Translations under genes and position numbers: made by a program | In this document: positions 1 to 9,184 of the stretch, piece by piece | Numbering within the stretch: position 1 is the stretch's first letter | Layout: every line of letters starts with the position of its first letter | The notes under the pieces: model-generated | Database searches by the model: none | Told to the model about the DNA's origin: nothing | The model's input: only the letters and a program-made list of their open reading frames with translations | Assembly (NCBI RefSeq): GCF_034087045.1 | Contig: NZ_CP139247.1 | Span: forward strand, 1,364,001 to 1,428,000 | DNA length: 64,000 nucleotides | Source of the DNA: Chitinophaga sancti | GTDB lineage: Bacteria > Bacteroidota > Bacteroidia > Chitinophagales > Chitinophagaceae | Direction: 5' to 3'

Positions 1-2
1 AT

Positions 3-407
3 TATGATAGCCGTAAAGGTCATGAAATGGCGGCTAATCCGCACGTATCTCTGTTGTTTTTCTGGAAAGAGCTGCAAAGACAGGTGCGTATAGACGGAAT
101 TGTATCCAAAGTGGATGCGGGTATGAGTAATGAATATTACAACAGCCGTCCGCTGGGTAGTCGTATTGGTGCTATAGCTTCTCCACAGAGCAAGGTGATA
201 CCTAACAGGAGTTTCCTGGAAGAGAAGGTAAAGACAGTGACTGAAAAATATGAGAAAAATGCTCCAGAGAGACCGGAAAACTGGGGGGGGTATATTGTGA
301 AACCGGTTGCAATTGAGTTCTGGCAGGGACGCAGTAGCCGACTTCATGACCGTATCCAGTACAGTCAGGAAGGGAGTAGCTGGAAAATAGAGCGCCTGGC
401 GCCATGA
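3..407 (+). CDS. pdxH: Pyridoxamine 5'-phosphate oxidase, C-terminal part (5' end outside window)
   Basis: The frame is open from the first bases and encodes the last ~134 residues. PdxH uses FMN and oxygen to oxidise pyridoxamine or pyridoxine 5'-phosphate to pyridoxal 5'-phosphate in the cytoplasm. Visible family signatures are YDSRKGHEM near the window edge, SLLFFWKELQRQVRIDG, a SRPLGSRIGAIASPQS segment, and the C-terminal stretch VKPVAIEFWQG...RLHDR ending in ERLAP, which are the FMN- and substrate-binding parts of PNPOx proteins. The ATG at 27 is internal and not the start. A bidirectional terminator follows. The identity is very secure; only the N-terminus is missing. Confidence 0.95.
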   Translation, partial: YDSRKGHEMAANPHVSLLFFWKELQRQVRIDGIVSKVDAGMSNEYYNSRPLGSRIGAIASPQSKVIPNRSFLEEKVKTVTEKYEKNAPERPENWGGYIVKPVAIEFWQGRSSRLHDRIQYSQEGSSWKIERLAP

Positions 408-423
408 TGAATAAAGAAATTAT

Positions 424-463
424 AAGAGGCTGATCATAATTAAGTGGTCAGCCTCTTTAATAA
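424..463. terminator. Bidirectional rho-independent terminator
   Basis: A 13-bp stem (424-436 with 445-457, one G-T wobble) is flanked by A-rich and T-rich runs. It lies between the converging pdxH and THX genes and can serve both strands. Confidence 0.8.
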
Positions 464-465
464 TT

Positions 466-594
466 TTAGGCTTGTTTTGCAGCAGCCTTTGCAGCTTTAA
501 CAGCAGCAGCTTTAGCTGGCTTAGCAGGTCTTGATTTTCCGAAAGAACCACTGAAAATCTTACCTTTTTTGGTTTTGATATCACCTCTACCCAT
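466..594 (-). CDS. 30S ribosomal protein THX-like
   Basis: A 42-residue, very basic protein starts MGRGDIKTKKGKIFSGSFGK, continues with SRP and ends in an alanine/lysine tail. This matches the bacterial THX family (Thermus S31/Thx-like), which in Bacteroidota begins MGRGDKKTKKGKI. The family binds at the head of the small ribosomal subunit. The gene is monocistronic and converges on pdxH across a shared terminator. The Ala/Lys-rich tail (about 20 residues) is longer than in the Thermus protein. Start and stop are unambiguous. Confidence 0.85.
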   Translation of the reverse strand: MGRGDIKTKKGKIFSGSFGKSRPAKPAKAAAVKAAKAAAKQA

Positions 595-693
595 TGTTAG
601 ACAGTTTGATTGTTTATTATTAATTGGTGCAAATTACGTAAAAAAGGAAGATACCACAAACTGAAGGGTTCGTGGCCATTTTATAAGCCTGTT

Positions 694-726
694 GTCGAAG
701 AAGCGTCGAAGAAGCGTCGAAGAAGA
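694..726. repeat. Short tandem repeat, 11 bp x 3
   Basis: The unit gtcgaagaagc is repeated at 694-704, 705-715 and 716-726, the last copy with one mismatch. It lies in the ~200-bp gap between THX and HU, with no ORF across it. It has the look of slipped-strand expansion. Confidence 0.85.
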
Positions 727-797
727 GGTGGACCTATATAAAATAAAAAAAGCAAGAAACAGTAATGTTCCTTGCTTGAATAAGGTAAGCTAACAGA

Positions 798-1067
798 TTA
801 AAGCTTGTCGGACAGAGCCTTACCAGCTTTGAATTTAGCAACTTTCTTAGCTTTGATCTTGATGATCTGGCCAGTCTGTGGGTTTCTACCGTTACGAGCA
901 GCACGTTTAGAAACAGAGAAAGTACCGAAACCTACTAAGGTTACTTTACCACCTTTTTTCAGGGTATCAGCAACAGCTTTAGTGAAAGAATCCAGTGCTT
1001 CGTTAGCTTGGGTTTTAGTGATACCGGCATCTTTTGCCAGTTTGTCGATTAATTCGGCTTTGTTCAT
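798..1067 (-). CDS. hup: HU family DNA-binding protein
   Basis: An 89-residue histone-like protein that binds and bends DNA as a dimer. It begins MNKAELIDKLAKDAGITKTQ, with the usual helix-turn-helix dimer core, then GFGTFSVSKRAARNGRNP in the beta-arm that enters the minor groove, and a lysine-rich C-terminus. Length and motifs are those of canonical HU. A strong Bacteroidota promoter lies about 45 bp upstream, giving a leader of ~37 nt. A second, more IHF-like HU gene is at 53.5 kb in this window. Confidence 0.96.
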   Translation of the reverse strand: MNKAELIDKLAKDAGITKTQANEALDSFTKAVADTLKKGGKVTLVGFGTFSVSKRAARNGRNPQTGQIIKIKAKKVAKFKAGKALSDKL

Positions 1068-1110
1068 AGCTAGTAAGATTTAACTAGTGAATTAAAATGT
1101 TTGATGTGAG

Positions 1111-1141
1111 CAAATATAGCGCGTTTTATCAGATTACCAAA
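1111..1141 (-). promoter_or_regulatory. Bacteroidota sigma-A promoter for hup
   Basis: On the minus strand a -33 TTTG (complement of 1138-1141) is followed after 19 bp by TATATTTG (complement of 1111-1118), matching the TANNTTTG -7 consensus. The predicted start of transcription is near 1105, ~37 nt ahead of the hup ATG. Confidence 0.75.
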
Positions 1142-1374
1142 TTTTTTGCATCTTTTTTAAGCAAAATTTTATCGGCTGAAAAGGGCTACAGGTAACGGTT
1201 ACAGCTGATTCGCTCATGATATGGATGTATGAGCAAAACAGGAGTTAACGTCTGAAACCCGCTGCTAGTGGCAATTTGCTACTGGTTTTATAATTAACGT
1301 CAGAGTGTTCCAAGTATTGTACCAAACTCACAATCCCTGATAAACAGTGGATTTCCTGTGGATAAGTTTAAATG
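1142..1374. other. Intergenic region upstream of hup promoter
   Basis: This is the rest of the 307-bp gap between hup and the DUF4286 gene, both on the minus strand. Apart from the hup promoter next to it I see no ORF, RNA gene or strong terminator. Short inverted pieces (e.g. around ggtaacggttac, ~1191-1202) are too weak to call. Confidence 0.4.
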
Positions 1375-1677
1375 TTAAACTACCTGCATCACTGTTCTGA
1401 AGGCTACAAACTGGCTTCCAAACAGGTCATAAGCCCTCTTTTGGAGTACTGGCGCATATTCGTCTATGTAAGTTTGGTAGTTCTCGAGTGTATCTGCAAA
1501 GAATTGTACAGAGTAGGTGAGACCATCTTCCTCATCCTGTTCCAGCAGTCTGCACATGCGGTAATCATGGAATAAACCGGTATTCATGATAGCTGGGATC
1601 TGGTCTTCCTTCATCCATTGCATCCATCTGTCGTTGATAGGATGCGACACCATTGTGGTAACGTTAAATATGATCAT
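1375..1677 (-). CDS. DUF4286 family protein
   Basis: A 100-residue protein, MIIFNVTTMVSHPINDRWMQ..., whose short beta-alpha-beta pattern and YSVQFFADTLENYQTYIDEYAP segment match DUF4286, a ferredoxin-fold (dimeric alpha/beta barrel-like) family common in Bacteroidota. No enzyme function is established. No signal peptide or membrane segment is visible, so it is probably cytoplasmic. It lies 15 bp downstream of xth on the same strand and is likely co-transcribed with it. Confidence 0.75.
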   Translation of the reverse strand: MIIFNVTTMVSHPINDRWMQWMKEDQIPAIMNTGLFHDYRMCRLLEQDEEDGLTYSVQFFADTLENYQTYIDEYAPVLQKRAYDLFGSQFVAFRTVMQVV

Positions 1678-1692
1678 AGTTGGAAATCCTTG

Positions 1693-2457
1693 TTAGTGGC
1701 TTAATTGCAGATATATGGGGCAGTGATCAGAGTGCTTTATATCGGCGTAAATCTTTGCCTCTTTCAGCTTTTCCTGCAATGGTGTAGTGACACTGATATA
1801 ATCGATACGCCATCCCTTATTATTATTGCGTGCATTGGCGCGGAAACTCCACCAGCTATATTGGTGCGGATCACTACAGAAATGACGGAAAGTATCTACG
1901 AAGCCGTTTTCATATAATTTGTCCAGCCATGCACGTTCTTCGGGCAGAAAACCACTGCTGTTCTTGTTGCCTACGGGATCATGAATATCGATTGGTTTGT
2001 GCACGATATTGTAGTCGCCACACACTATTATATTAGGTCTTGTGGCTTTGAGTGTATGGAGGTAGCCAAAGAACTCATCCAACCATTGGTATTTATAGGT
2101 TTGTCTTTCGTCTCCACTGGTGCCTGAAGGGATATATGTGTTAACGAGTGTGATATCCCCAAAATCGAGGCGCATTACCCTGCCTTCGGCATCGCTCTGC
2201 ATGTAGCCATTTCCATATTGTACATGGTCTGGTTTTATCTTAGTGAGTACAGCTACACCGCTGTAGCCTTTTTTCTGGGCAGGATACCAGTAGTGTTCAT
2301 AGCCAAGCTCGTCAAACTGTTGGAAGTCTACATTGTCTTTGTGCGCTTTGATTTCCTGTAAGCAGATGATATCGGCGGGATCAGTTTTGAGCCATTCTGT
2401 GAAGCCTTTTGTCATGGCGGAACGAAGCCCGTTTACATTGTACGATATGATTCTCAT
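1693..2457 (-). CDS. xth: Exodeoxyribonuclease III
   Basis: A 254-residue member of the ExoIII/AP-endonuclease family, which cleaves abasic sites and has 3'-5' exonuclease activity in base-excision repair. Catalytic motifs are in order: SYNVNGLR (Asn), LQEIK (Glu35), the GDYN pair, WRIDYI and the C-terminal SDHCP (Asp-His). I chose the ATG at 2457 (MRIISYNVNG) because the family starts there; the upstream in-frame ATG would add 12 unmatched residues. It forms a likely operon with the DUF4286 gene. Confidence 0.94.
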   Translation of the reverse strand: MRIISYNVNGLRSAMTKGFTEWLKTDPADIICLQEIKAHKDNVDFQQFDELGYEHYWYPAQKKGYSGVAVLTKIKPDHVQYGNGYMQSDAEGRVMRLDFGDITLVNTYIPSGTSGDERQTYKYQWLDEFFGYLHTLKATRPNIIVCGDYNIVHKPIDIHDPVGNKNSSGFLPEERAWLDKLYENGFVDTFRHFCSDPHQYSWWSFRANARNNNKGWRIDYISVTTPLQEKLKEAKIYADIKHSDHCPIYLQLSH

Positions 2458-2530
2458 ACTGTAAATATACGAATGCCGGTGATTGCAGCGCAACCACCGG
2501 CATTCAGTTAAAAATATTATAACGAAGTTT

Positions 2531-5281
2531 TTACATGTCGTATTCGAGTACCGGTCTAAGCCATTTCTCTGCTTCTTCTACAGTCCAGCCTTTGCGTTCA
2601 GCATAATCTATTACCTGGTCTTTCTCGATCTTTCCTATACCAAAGTATTTGGCAGCAGGGTTGGCAAAATACCAGCCACTTACACTTGAAGCAGGATACA
2701 TGGCCAGTGATTCTGTGAGTGTGATACCAGTGTTCTCCGTAGCATCGAGCATATCGAACATCTTGTATTTCTCTGTATGTTCAGGACAGGCAGGATAACC
2801 TGGTGCAGGACGTATGCCTGCGTATTCTTCTTTGATCAGGTCATCTTTACTCAGGTGTTCTTCTGAAGCATAGCCCCAGAATTCCTTTCTTACACGCTCA
2901 TGCATCAGCTCTGCAAAGGCTTCTACCAGCCTGTCCGCAAGGGCTTTCAGCATAATGCTGCTGTAATCGTCATGGTCTGCCTTGAACTTTTCCAACCATT
3001 CTTCAATGCCACCACCTGTGGTCACGGCAAAGGCACCCATGTAGTCCTGGATACCTGTATCGGAGGGGGCGATAAAGTCTGCCAGTGATATGTTTGGCTG
3101 ACCAGGCGCCTTCTTGATCTGCTGACGCAGACATTCCAGATTTACGGTACCCTGACCTGGTTTTGGTGACAATACGGTGATGGTATCATCTGCTGTTCTG
3201 CTGGCAGGAAAGAGGCCAATTACAGCGTTGGCAGTTACCCATTTCTCTTCAACGATGCGTTTTAGCATTACTTTGGCATCTTCATACAGGCGACTTGCTT
3301 CCACACCGACTACTTCGTCCGTCAGGATCTGCGGGAATTTACCGTGCAGTTCCCATGAGATGAAGAAGGGCTGCCAGTCTATATATTCAGCTATATCAGC
3401 CAGTTCATAGTTCTTAAAAACCTGTACTCCCAGTTGTTTTGGAACTACCGGAGTGAATCCTGTCCAGTCGCTGATCGCCTTGTTCTGGCGGGCTTCTGCG
3501 ATAGGAAGGTATTGTTTTACTGGTTTCTTATTGCGGAAGTTATCATTGAGTTTGGTGTACTCAGTTGTTACTTCCTGCAGGAAATTTTTTCTCAGGGCTT
3601 TGTTCAGCAGGTTACCGGTTACGGTTACGCTACGGGACGCATCAAGTACATGCACCACGCCGTGTTCATACTCGGGGGCAATTTTTACGGCGGTATGGGT
3701 ACGGGAGGTAGTGGCACCGCCTATTAATAATGGTACTTCAAAGTGCTGGCGTTTCATTTCTCTGGCCACGTGCACCATTTCGTCCAGACTAGGGGTGATC
3801 AGGCCACTGAGGCCAATGATATCCACATCTTCCTGGCGGGCGGTCTGCAGAATTTTTTCCGCTGGGACCATTACTCCCATATCGATGATGTCGTAGCCAT
3901 TACAGCCCAATACTACACCTACGATATTTTTACCGATGTCGTGTACGTCGCCTTTTACAGTAGCCAGCAGGATCTTTCCGGCTGATTTGATCACGCCACC
4001 ATTTTCTGCGACCATCCTGGCTTTTTCTGCTTCAATAAAAGGTGTCAGTACGGCCACGGATTTCTTCATCACGCGGGCACTTTTTACTACCTGTGGCAGG
4101 AACATTTTACCACTGCCGAAGAGGTCGCCGACGATGTTCATACCGTCCATGAGCGGACCTTCGATCACATCCAGCGGACGGGGATATTTTTGTCTGGCTT
4201 CTTCGGTATCAGCTTCGATATAGTCAGTGATACCATTTACGAGTGCGTGGCTTAGTCTTTCTTCTACAGAGCCGTGGCGCCAGGTTTCGTCTTTTTCGAT
4301 CACCTTTCCTTTTGCCTTTACAGTTTCGGCATAGGCGATGAGGCGTTCTGTAGCATCTTCACGGCGATTCAGGATAGCATCGTCACAGAGTTCGCGCAGC
4401 TTTGGTTCAATTTCATCATAGATCTGCAACATACCGGCATTCACGATACCCATGTTCATGCCCGCTTTGATCGCGTAGAACAGGAATACAGAGTGCATCG
4501 CTTCGCGCACCAGGTCATTTCCTCTGAAGGAGAAGGAGATGTTACTCACACCACCACTTACGCTGGTCAGCGGCATTAGTTCCTTGATACGGCGGGTGGC
4601 GTTGATGAAGTCTACTGCGTAGTTATTGTGTTCTTCGATACCTGTGGCAATCGCAAAGATGTTCGGGTCGAATATGATATCCTGTGGATCAAACCCTACA
4701 ACTTCTGTCAGGATCTTGTAAGAGCGATGACAGAACGCTACTTTTTTCTCTTCTGTATCTGCCTGTCCATACTCATCGAAAGCCATTACGACTACAGCAG
4801 CACCGAAGCTTTTGCAGATAGTGGCCTGTTCAATGAATTTCGCTTCACCTTCCTTGAGGGAGATGGAGTTCACAATACATTTACCCTGCAGGCATTTCAG
4901 ACCGGCTTCAATGATGCTGAACTTACTGGAGTCGATCATTACCGGGATCTTTGAAATATCCGGTTCTGCAGCAAGCAGGTTCAGAAAGGTGGTCATTGCC
5001 AGTTCTCCGTCGAGGAGGGCATCATCCATGTTTACGTCCAGTACCTGCGCACCGTTTTCTACCTGCTGGCGGGCTACAGACAGTGCTTCTTCGTACTGTC
5101 CTTCCCTGATCAGACGGGCAAATTTTTTAGAACCGGTTACGTTAGTACGTTCACCAATATTGATGAAGTTGGTTTCAGGTCGTACTATCAGTGGCTCCAG
5201 GCCGCTCAGGCGCAAAAATGGTTTGATGACAGTTTGTTCCTGTCCAGTGGCAGTTTGCGCGGGATTGAGTGTATCGCTCAT
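2531..5281 (-). CDS. metH: Methionine synthase, cobalamin-binding and activation subunit (MetH C-terminal part)
   Basis: 916 residues covering MetH domains 2 to 4: a pterin-binding TIM barrel for methyl-tetrahydrofolate (~35-290, with [14 protein letters not shown]), the four-helix cap (~335-420), the Rossmann B12-binding domain with DVHDIG at 445-450 (His447 is the lower cobalt ligand), and the reductive-activation AdoMet domain (~590-900, with [15 protein letters not shown]). The homocysteine-binding domain is missing and is encoded by the gene 33 bp upstream, so the two proteins must act together. This split is known in Bacteroidota. I see no cobalamin or SAM riboswitch in the short gap. 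Confidence 0.93.
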   Translation of the reverse strand: MSDTLNPAQTATGQEQTVIKPFLRLSGLEPLIVRPETNFINIGERTNVTGSKKFARLIREGQYEEALSVARQQVENGAQVLDVNMDDALLDGELAMTTFLNLLAAEPDISKIPVMIDSSKFSIIEAGLKCLQGKCIVNSISLKEGEAKFIEQATICKSFGAAVVVMAFDEYGQADTEEKKVAFCHRSYKILTEVVGFDPQDIIFDPNIFAIATGIEEHNNYAVDFINATRRIKELMPLTSVSGGVSNISFSFRGNDLVREAMHSVFLFYAIKAGMNMGIVNAGMLQIYDEIEPKLRELCDDAILNRREDATERLIAYAETVKAKGKVIEKDETWRHGSVEERLSHALVNGITDYIEADTEEARQKYPRPLDVIEGPLMDGMNIVGDLFGSGKMFLPQVVKSARVMKKSVAVLTPFIEAEKARMVAENGGVIKSAGKILLATVKGDVHDIGKNIVGVVLGCNGYDIIDMGVMVPAEKILQTARQEDVDIIGLSGLITPSLDEMVHVAREMKRQHFEVPLLIGGATTSRTHTAVKIAPEYEHGVVHVLDASRSVTVTGNLLNKALRKNFLQEVTTEYTKLNDNFRNKKPVKQYLPIAEARQNKAISDWTGFTPVVPKQLGVQVFKNYELADIAEYIDWQPFFISWELHGKFPQILTDEVVGVEASRLYEDAKVMLKRIVEEKWVTANAVIGLFPASRTADDTITVLSPKPGQGTVNLECLRQQIKKAPGQPNISLADFIAPSDTGIQDYMGAFAVTTGGGIEEWLEKFKADHDDYSSIMLKALADRLVEAFAELMHERVRKEFWGYASEEHLSKDDLIKEEYAGIRPAPGYPACPEHTEKYKMFDMLDATENTGITLTESLAMYPASSVSGWYFANPAAKYFGIGKIEKDQVIDYAERKGWTVEEAEKWLRPVLEYDM

Positions 5282-5314
5282 TGGTAGCTATAGTAATTAG
5301 CGGATAAATTAAAA

Positions 5315-6331
5315 TTAGGCCAGTGTTGTTTCCTTTACTGGTAATGGTCTTGGCGCGATTGTTTTCACGTGCTGAGCAATGTGCCGGATATGATCCGGAG
5401 TGGTGCCACAGCAACCGCCAACGATGTTTACAAAACCTTCTTTAGCAAAATCTTCGATGATGCAGGCTGTATCGTGCGGTGTTTCGTCGTATTCTCCGAA
5501 TGCATTTGGCAGGCCGGCATTTGGGTAGCAACTTACATAACAGCCAGCTATCTGTGCCAGTTCCGCCACGTGTGGACGCATCTGCTCACCACCCAATGCA
5601 CAGTTTAAGCCGACAGAGAATGGTTTGGCGTGCATTACGGAAATATAAAATGCTTCCAGGGTCTGACCGCTCAGTGTACGTCCGGAGGCATCGGTAATGG
5701 TACCGGAGATCATGATAGGTAGTTCCGGTTGTTTGATATCCCGGAAGTATTTCTTGGCAGCGTAGATAGCGGCCTTACTATTGAGGGTATCAAAGATGGT
5801 TTCGATCAGCAATATATCTACGCCTCCTTCGTGCAGACCACGAATTTGTTCGTAATAAGCAGTCACCACTTCGTCAAAAGTAACGGAGCGGAACCCCGGA
5901 TTGTTCACATCGGGGGAGAGGGAGAGTGTTTTATTCAGCGGACCGATCGCACCAGCTACAAAGCGGGGCTTTTCGGGGTTCTTCGCTGTATAATCGTTTG
6001 CAGCTCTTTTTGCAATTTTTGCAGCAGCTATGTTCAGTTCAAAAGCGAGAGCCTGCATATCATAGTCGGCCATAGCGATGGTCGTGCTACTAAATGTATT
6101 GGTTTCGATGATGTCGGCGCCAGCTTCGAGGTATTCCCTGTGAATGGCTTCTATGATCTGGGGCTGAGTCAGGTTGAGCAGGTCATTGTTGCCTTTTACA
6201 TCCATATGGTAATCCTTGAATCGCTCGCCTCTATAATCTGCTTCTTCCAGCTTGTAGCGCTGGATCATGGTACCCATAGCACCATCTATGATCAGAATAC
6301 GTTCTGCCGCACACTGGGATAATGATTTCAT
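5315..6331 (-). CDS. Homocysteine S-methyltransferase subunit (MetH N-terminal domain)
   Basis: A 338-residue homocysteine-binding TIM barrel, equal to MetH domain 1. It starts [20 protein letters not shown], and the zinc cysteines are visible in GLNCALGG and the C-terminal GGCCGTTP. It would bind homocysteine thiolate and accept the methyl group carried by cobalamin on the downstream gene product. I chose the ATG at 6331; the longer reading frame upstream adds unmatched residues and runs through a TATCTTTG -7 element at 6370-6377. It is the first gene of a two-gene metH operon. Confidence 0.9.
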   Translation of the reverse strand: MKSLSQCAAERILIIDGAMGTMIQRYKLEEADYRGERFKDYHMDVKGNNDLLNLTQPQIIEAIHREYLEAGADIIETNTFSSTTIAMADYDMQALAFELNIAAAKIAKRAANDYTAKNPEKPRFVAGAIGPLNKTLSLSPDVNNPGFRSVTFDEVVTAYYEQIRGLHEGGVDILLIETIFDTLNSKAAIYAAKKYFRDIKQPELPIMISGTITDASGRTLSGQTLEAFYISVMHAKPFSVGLNCALGGEQMRPHVAELAQIAGCYVSCYPNAGLPNAFGEYDETPHDTACIIEDFAKEGFVNIVGGCCGTTPDHIRHIAQHVKTIAPRPLPVKETTLA

Positions 6332-6466
6332 ATCGATAATGTGTTTACTGTTTTTTCTGGAAAGACATACAAAGATACTTATTAATTGCCTCATTATATG
6401 AAATATCACCAGCGGAAGATGTATTTGCAGAATTTTTTACTTTATTCGGGGAAATGAGAGAAAATT

Positions 6467-6496
6467 TTGTTTGAAACCAAAAGTCTACTATATTTG
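6467..6496 (+). promoter_or_regulatory. Bacteroidota promoter for the 6604 gene
   Basis: TTTG at 6467-6470, an 18-bp spacer, then TATATTTG at 6489-6496. Transcription should start near 6501-6503, leaving a ~100-nt leader before the ATG at 6604. The leader has no obvious riboswitch. Confidence 0.6.
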
Positions 6497-6603
6497 TAGG
6501 GTAATCCAACAATGGATCAATATACCACCATCTGATTACTACCAGGGAATCCACCACTTTGCCCGCATAGTTAACAACCAGCTTAAACAAAAAATTTAAG
6601 ACA

Positions 6604-6804
6604 ATGAGCATTGCGAAGCATGTACACAGCTTACAAAAGCATTTAGCGCAATTTGGTTTATACCCGGTTCCTGAGGATGCTGAAAATGAGGCTTCCACTG
6701 TATTTAGAATCTGCTTTCTGAACAAGTATGAGATTGAGCGCTGGCGTGAGCTGCGCAATGAGGAAGACGGTGGAGGAAAACTTAAAGACAAAGACCAATC
6801 ATAG
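6604..6804 (+). CDS. Small protein of unknown function
   Basis: 66 residues, MSIAKHVHSLQKHLAQFGLY..., soluble, with charged C-terminal residues (EEDGGGKLKDKDQS) and no signal peptide. I do not recognise the family. Support for it being real comes from a good promoter upstream and a strong terminator 70 bp downstream, so it is a complete single-gene unit, divergent from metH and convergent with recR. Confidence 0.6.
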   Translation: MSIAKHVHSLQKHLAQFGLYPVPEDAENEASTVFRICFLNKYEIERWRELRNEEDGGGKLKDKDQS

Positions 6805-6872
6805 CTTTTTCATAACGTGGAATTACAGGTTAAACACACACGGGTGTTGTTGAGCACTCGTATCTTTTTTCA

Positions 6873-6919
6873 AAAACGCTGAAAGGCAGCTGCAGAACGC
6901 TGACACCTTCAGCGTTTTT
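6873..6919. terminator. Bidirectional terminator between the 6604 gene and recR
   Basis: An 11-bp stem (aaaacgctgaa at 6873-6883 with its complement at 6908-6918) is followed by a T-run on the plus strand. It sits at the recR stop codon. Confidence 0.75.
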
Positions 6920-7536
6920 TATTTCTGTACATAACTTTCGAGTGGTAAACGGTTAGAGATGGATCTGGCCAGCGTCATTTCATCAGCATATTCCAGTTCG
7001 CCGCCGAAGGCGATACCACGGGCGATGGTGGTGATCTTTACAGAAAAATCCTTCAGCTTTTTAGAGAGGTAATAAATGGTTGTGTCCCCTTCTATCGTCG
7101 GGCTCAGTGCCATGATGATCTCTTCCACACCTTGTTGCTGTACCCTTTCTACCAGAGAATAAATATTCAGTTGGTCCGGACCAATACCATCGATAGGGGA
7201 GATGATGCCACCAAGTACATGGTATACTCCGTTGAACTGCTGGGTATTTTCAATTGCCATGACATCGCGGATGGTTTCCACGACACATACCAGTGCTTTA
7301 TTGCGGGAAGGGCTGCTACAGATAGAGCAGATTTCGTCGTCCGAGACGTTGTGACAGTTTTTGCAGAACTTGATCTGGTCACGCATGCGGGTAACCACTT
7401 CGCCGAATAGCTTCACCTGGGCAGGGTCCTGTTTGAGAAGGTGTAATACCAGGCGAAGCGCTGTTTTCTTGCCTATACCCGGCAGCCGCGCAAATTCATT
7501 AACAGCATTTTCTATCAGAGCGGAAGAAAAGATCAT
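6919..7536 (-). CDS. recR: Recombination protein RecR
   Basis: 205 residues, the usual RecR length. The order is an N-terminal helix-hairpin-helix ([15 protein letters not shown]), a four-cysteine zinc finger ([16 protein letters not shown]) and a Toprim domain ([12 protein letters not shown], with later acidic residues). RecR works with RecF/RecO to load RecA at gapped DNA. A TATTTTTG -7 element lies only ~5 bp upstream of the ATG (complement of 7541-7548), so the transcript may have almost no leader. Confidence 0.96.
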   Translation of the reverse strand: MIFSSALIENAVNEFARLPGIGKKTALRLVLHLLKQDPAQVKLFGEVVTRMRDQIKFCKNCHNVSDDEICSICSSPSRNKALVCVVETIRDVMAIENTQQFNGVYHVLGGIISPIDGIGPDQLNIYSLVERVQQQGVEEIIMALSPTIEGDTTIYYLSKKLKDFSVKITTIARGIAFGGELEYADEMTLARSISNRLPLESYVQK

Positions 7537-7583
7537 GGTACAAAAATAATGATTTTTCGTGGGGGCAATGCGCCCCCGGCCGG

Positions 7584-9101
7584 TTATAACTGCAATTTGA
7601 TCGGGACTCCCCAGTTGGCTTTGATGTTCTCCTTTTTAGGGAAGTTTACTACTCTTTCGGGTTGTTTTTTGGGTGTACCATAGTATACCCCACGATCCCA
7701 TTTGCCGTTATTGTTATCATCAATCAGAATCCTTACTTCATATTCGGCAGGCATAATGCGCTTCTGGATCCAGACGCCATTTACAATTTTGCCAGAGTAT
7801 TTTATGTCTTTTTCTTTCACCAGCTGTGCCACAAAGTGCATGGTATCACCACCTGCAGCTTTCAGACTATCGCTGAGTGTGAGCGAGAGCATCGCACTGC
7901 CGTAATCTGATTCTTTTTTGGCAGTGAAGAGGATCGTATCTGCTTTTGACTGTTCCTGACCAAGGGTATCAAGTACCGCCTCTTTAGGAATGGTAAGGCG
8001 GTATGGGGTACCTTCTTTCCAGTTGTAAACCAGGTGTAGCACTTTGCGGGTAGAGTCGAAGAAAGTGGTGAAGGCTACTGGTTTGAAAGTAGTATCTTCT
8101 GCCAGGAGTATGTGGGTGGTATCCAGTGTTTTTACAGGAGCACTGAAGTTCACGATCAGTGGTTGCCCCAGATCCTGGGAGTTTTTCTCGCCCAGGGTAG
8201 CTGCCACGAAGATCTTTCTTTTCTTCTCTTTCTCTTTTTCTTCTTTGCTTTTGTGGTCTTCTTCTTCAGGAGGAGGGGCATTGTTACCACCTGGAGGAAG
8301 ACCACCGGGTTCGCCACCAGGGCCGCCCATCTCGTCCGGACCACCCTTGAGGGTAGAATCTTTTTCCAGGAAAGTGAGCAATGGTACATCGTACAGGTTG
8401 GTTTCCCGCAGGTGTATCAGGCTATCGTGGAAGGCAATCAGTTCTTTAGGATCGTTGTATTGTAAATCCTTGTTCTCTTCTTTGATGGCGAATAATTTAT
8501 AATCCCCGGGAGCCAGGTTTTTGAACCAGAATGCACCATTGCCTTTGGAACGGGCATAGTATACCGGCTTTTCCTTGGAAACCACGGAGTCTTCCAGGTG
8601 GCGGTACATCATAACAGATACGTTACTATCCGGTTTACCAGTTTCGGCATTGATGATGAAGCCTTTTACCTGCAGAGAGTCGAGGTAGTCGCCGGTAGAT
8701 ATTACGTAGGCATAGTCCAGAATAGGGTTATGCTCGTTGATATCGCGGATGGCGTCTGCAAAGTTGAATGTATAAGTGGTGTTCTTATCCAACGTATCCT
8801 TGATGACCATGGTGATAGTTCTCAATTTGGCTGTCACGGTCGGGGTACGCTTCAGGGTCGGGGATACGATCAGCTTTTCGAAGATGTTGTCCAGCTCTAT
8901 GTATTCATTGAAAGACAGGACAACCTTGTGGGAGTTGAAATGCAGACTGGAATCCGCAGGACTGGCATTGAGCAATACAGGAGGTAAAGTATCCTTAGGT
9001 CCTCCACCGGGCGGAACGATGTTCGCACAGCGGGGGAATAAAAGTACACTTGCTATGATTACAATAAGCAGGGAAACCCAGCCACGGAAGTTCTGATTCA
9101 T
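7584..9101 (-). CDS. Ig-like domain lipoprotein
   Basis: 505 residues starting [20 protein letters not shown], with a lipobox-like FPRC and a mature start [17 protein letters not shown]. This is the typical N-terminus of a Bacteroidota surface lipoprotein family with a Big_5-type Ig-like domain (~35-140). A Gly/Pro-rich and then Lys/Glu-rich linker (~255-300) and further beta-rich repeats follow. The function is unknown; a role in the envelope is inferred. The ATG at 9101 was chosen over one at 9161 because it sits just before the signal sequence. Confidence 0.8.
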   Translation of the reverse strand: MNQNFRGWVSLLIVIIASVLLFPRCANIVPPGGGPKDTLPPVLLNASPADSSLHFNSHKVVLSFNEYIELDNIFEKLIVSPTLKRTPTVTAKLRTITMVIKDTLDKNTTYTFNFADAIRDINEHNPILDYAYVISTGDYLDSLQVKGFIINAETGKPDSNVSVMMYRHLEDSVVSKEKPVYYARSKGNGAFWFKNLAPGDYKLFAIKEENKDLQYNDPKELIAFHDSLIHLRETNLYDVPLLTFLEKDSTLKGGPDEMGGPGGEPGGLPPGGNNAPPPEEEDHKSKEEKEKEKKRKIFVAATLGEKNSQDLGQPLIVNFSAPVKTLDTTHILLAEDTTFKPVAFTTFFDSTRKVLHLVYNWKEGTPYRLTIPKEAVLDTLGQEQSKADTILFTAKKESDYGSAMLSLTLSDSLKAAGGDTMHFVAQLVKEKDIKYSGKIVNGVWIQKRIMPAEYEVRILIDDNNNGKWDRGVYYGTPKKQPERVVNFPKKENIKANWGVPIKLQL

Positions 9102-9184
9102 TTTTATCGTATTATGCCAAAAAACGGGTCCAAAGATCAAATTTGAATCAGTAATATCCAAATATTGCCGGAGCGCAGGAAATG

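Noticed and set aside
5282..5314. Possible riboswitch upstream of the metH C-terminal gene
   Set aside because: Only 33 bp between the two metH genes; too short for a cobalamin or SAM riboswitch. The leader of the first gene (about 33 nt) is also too short.
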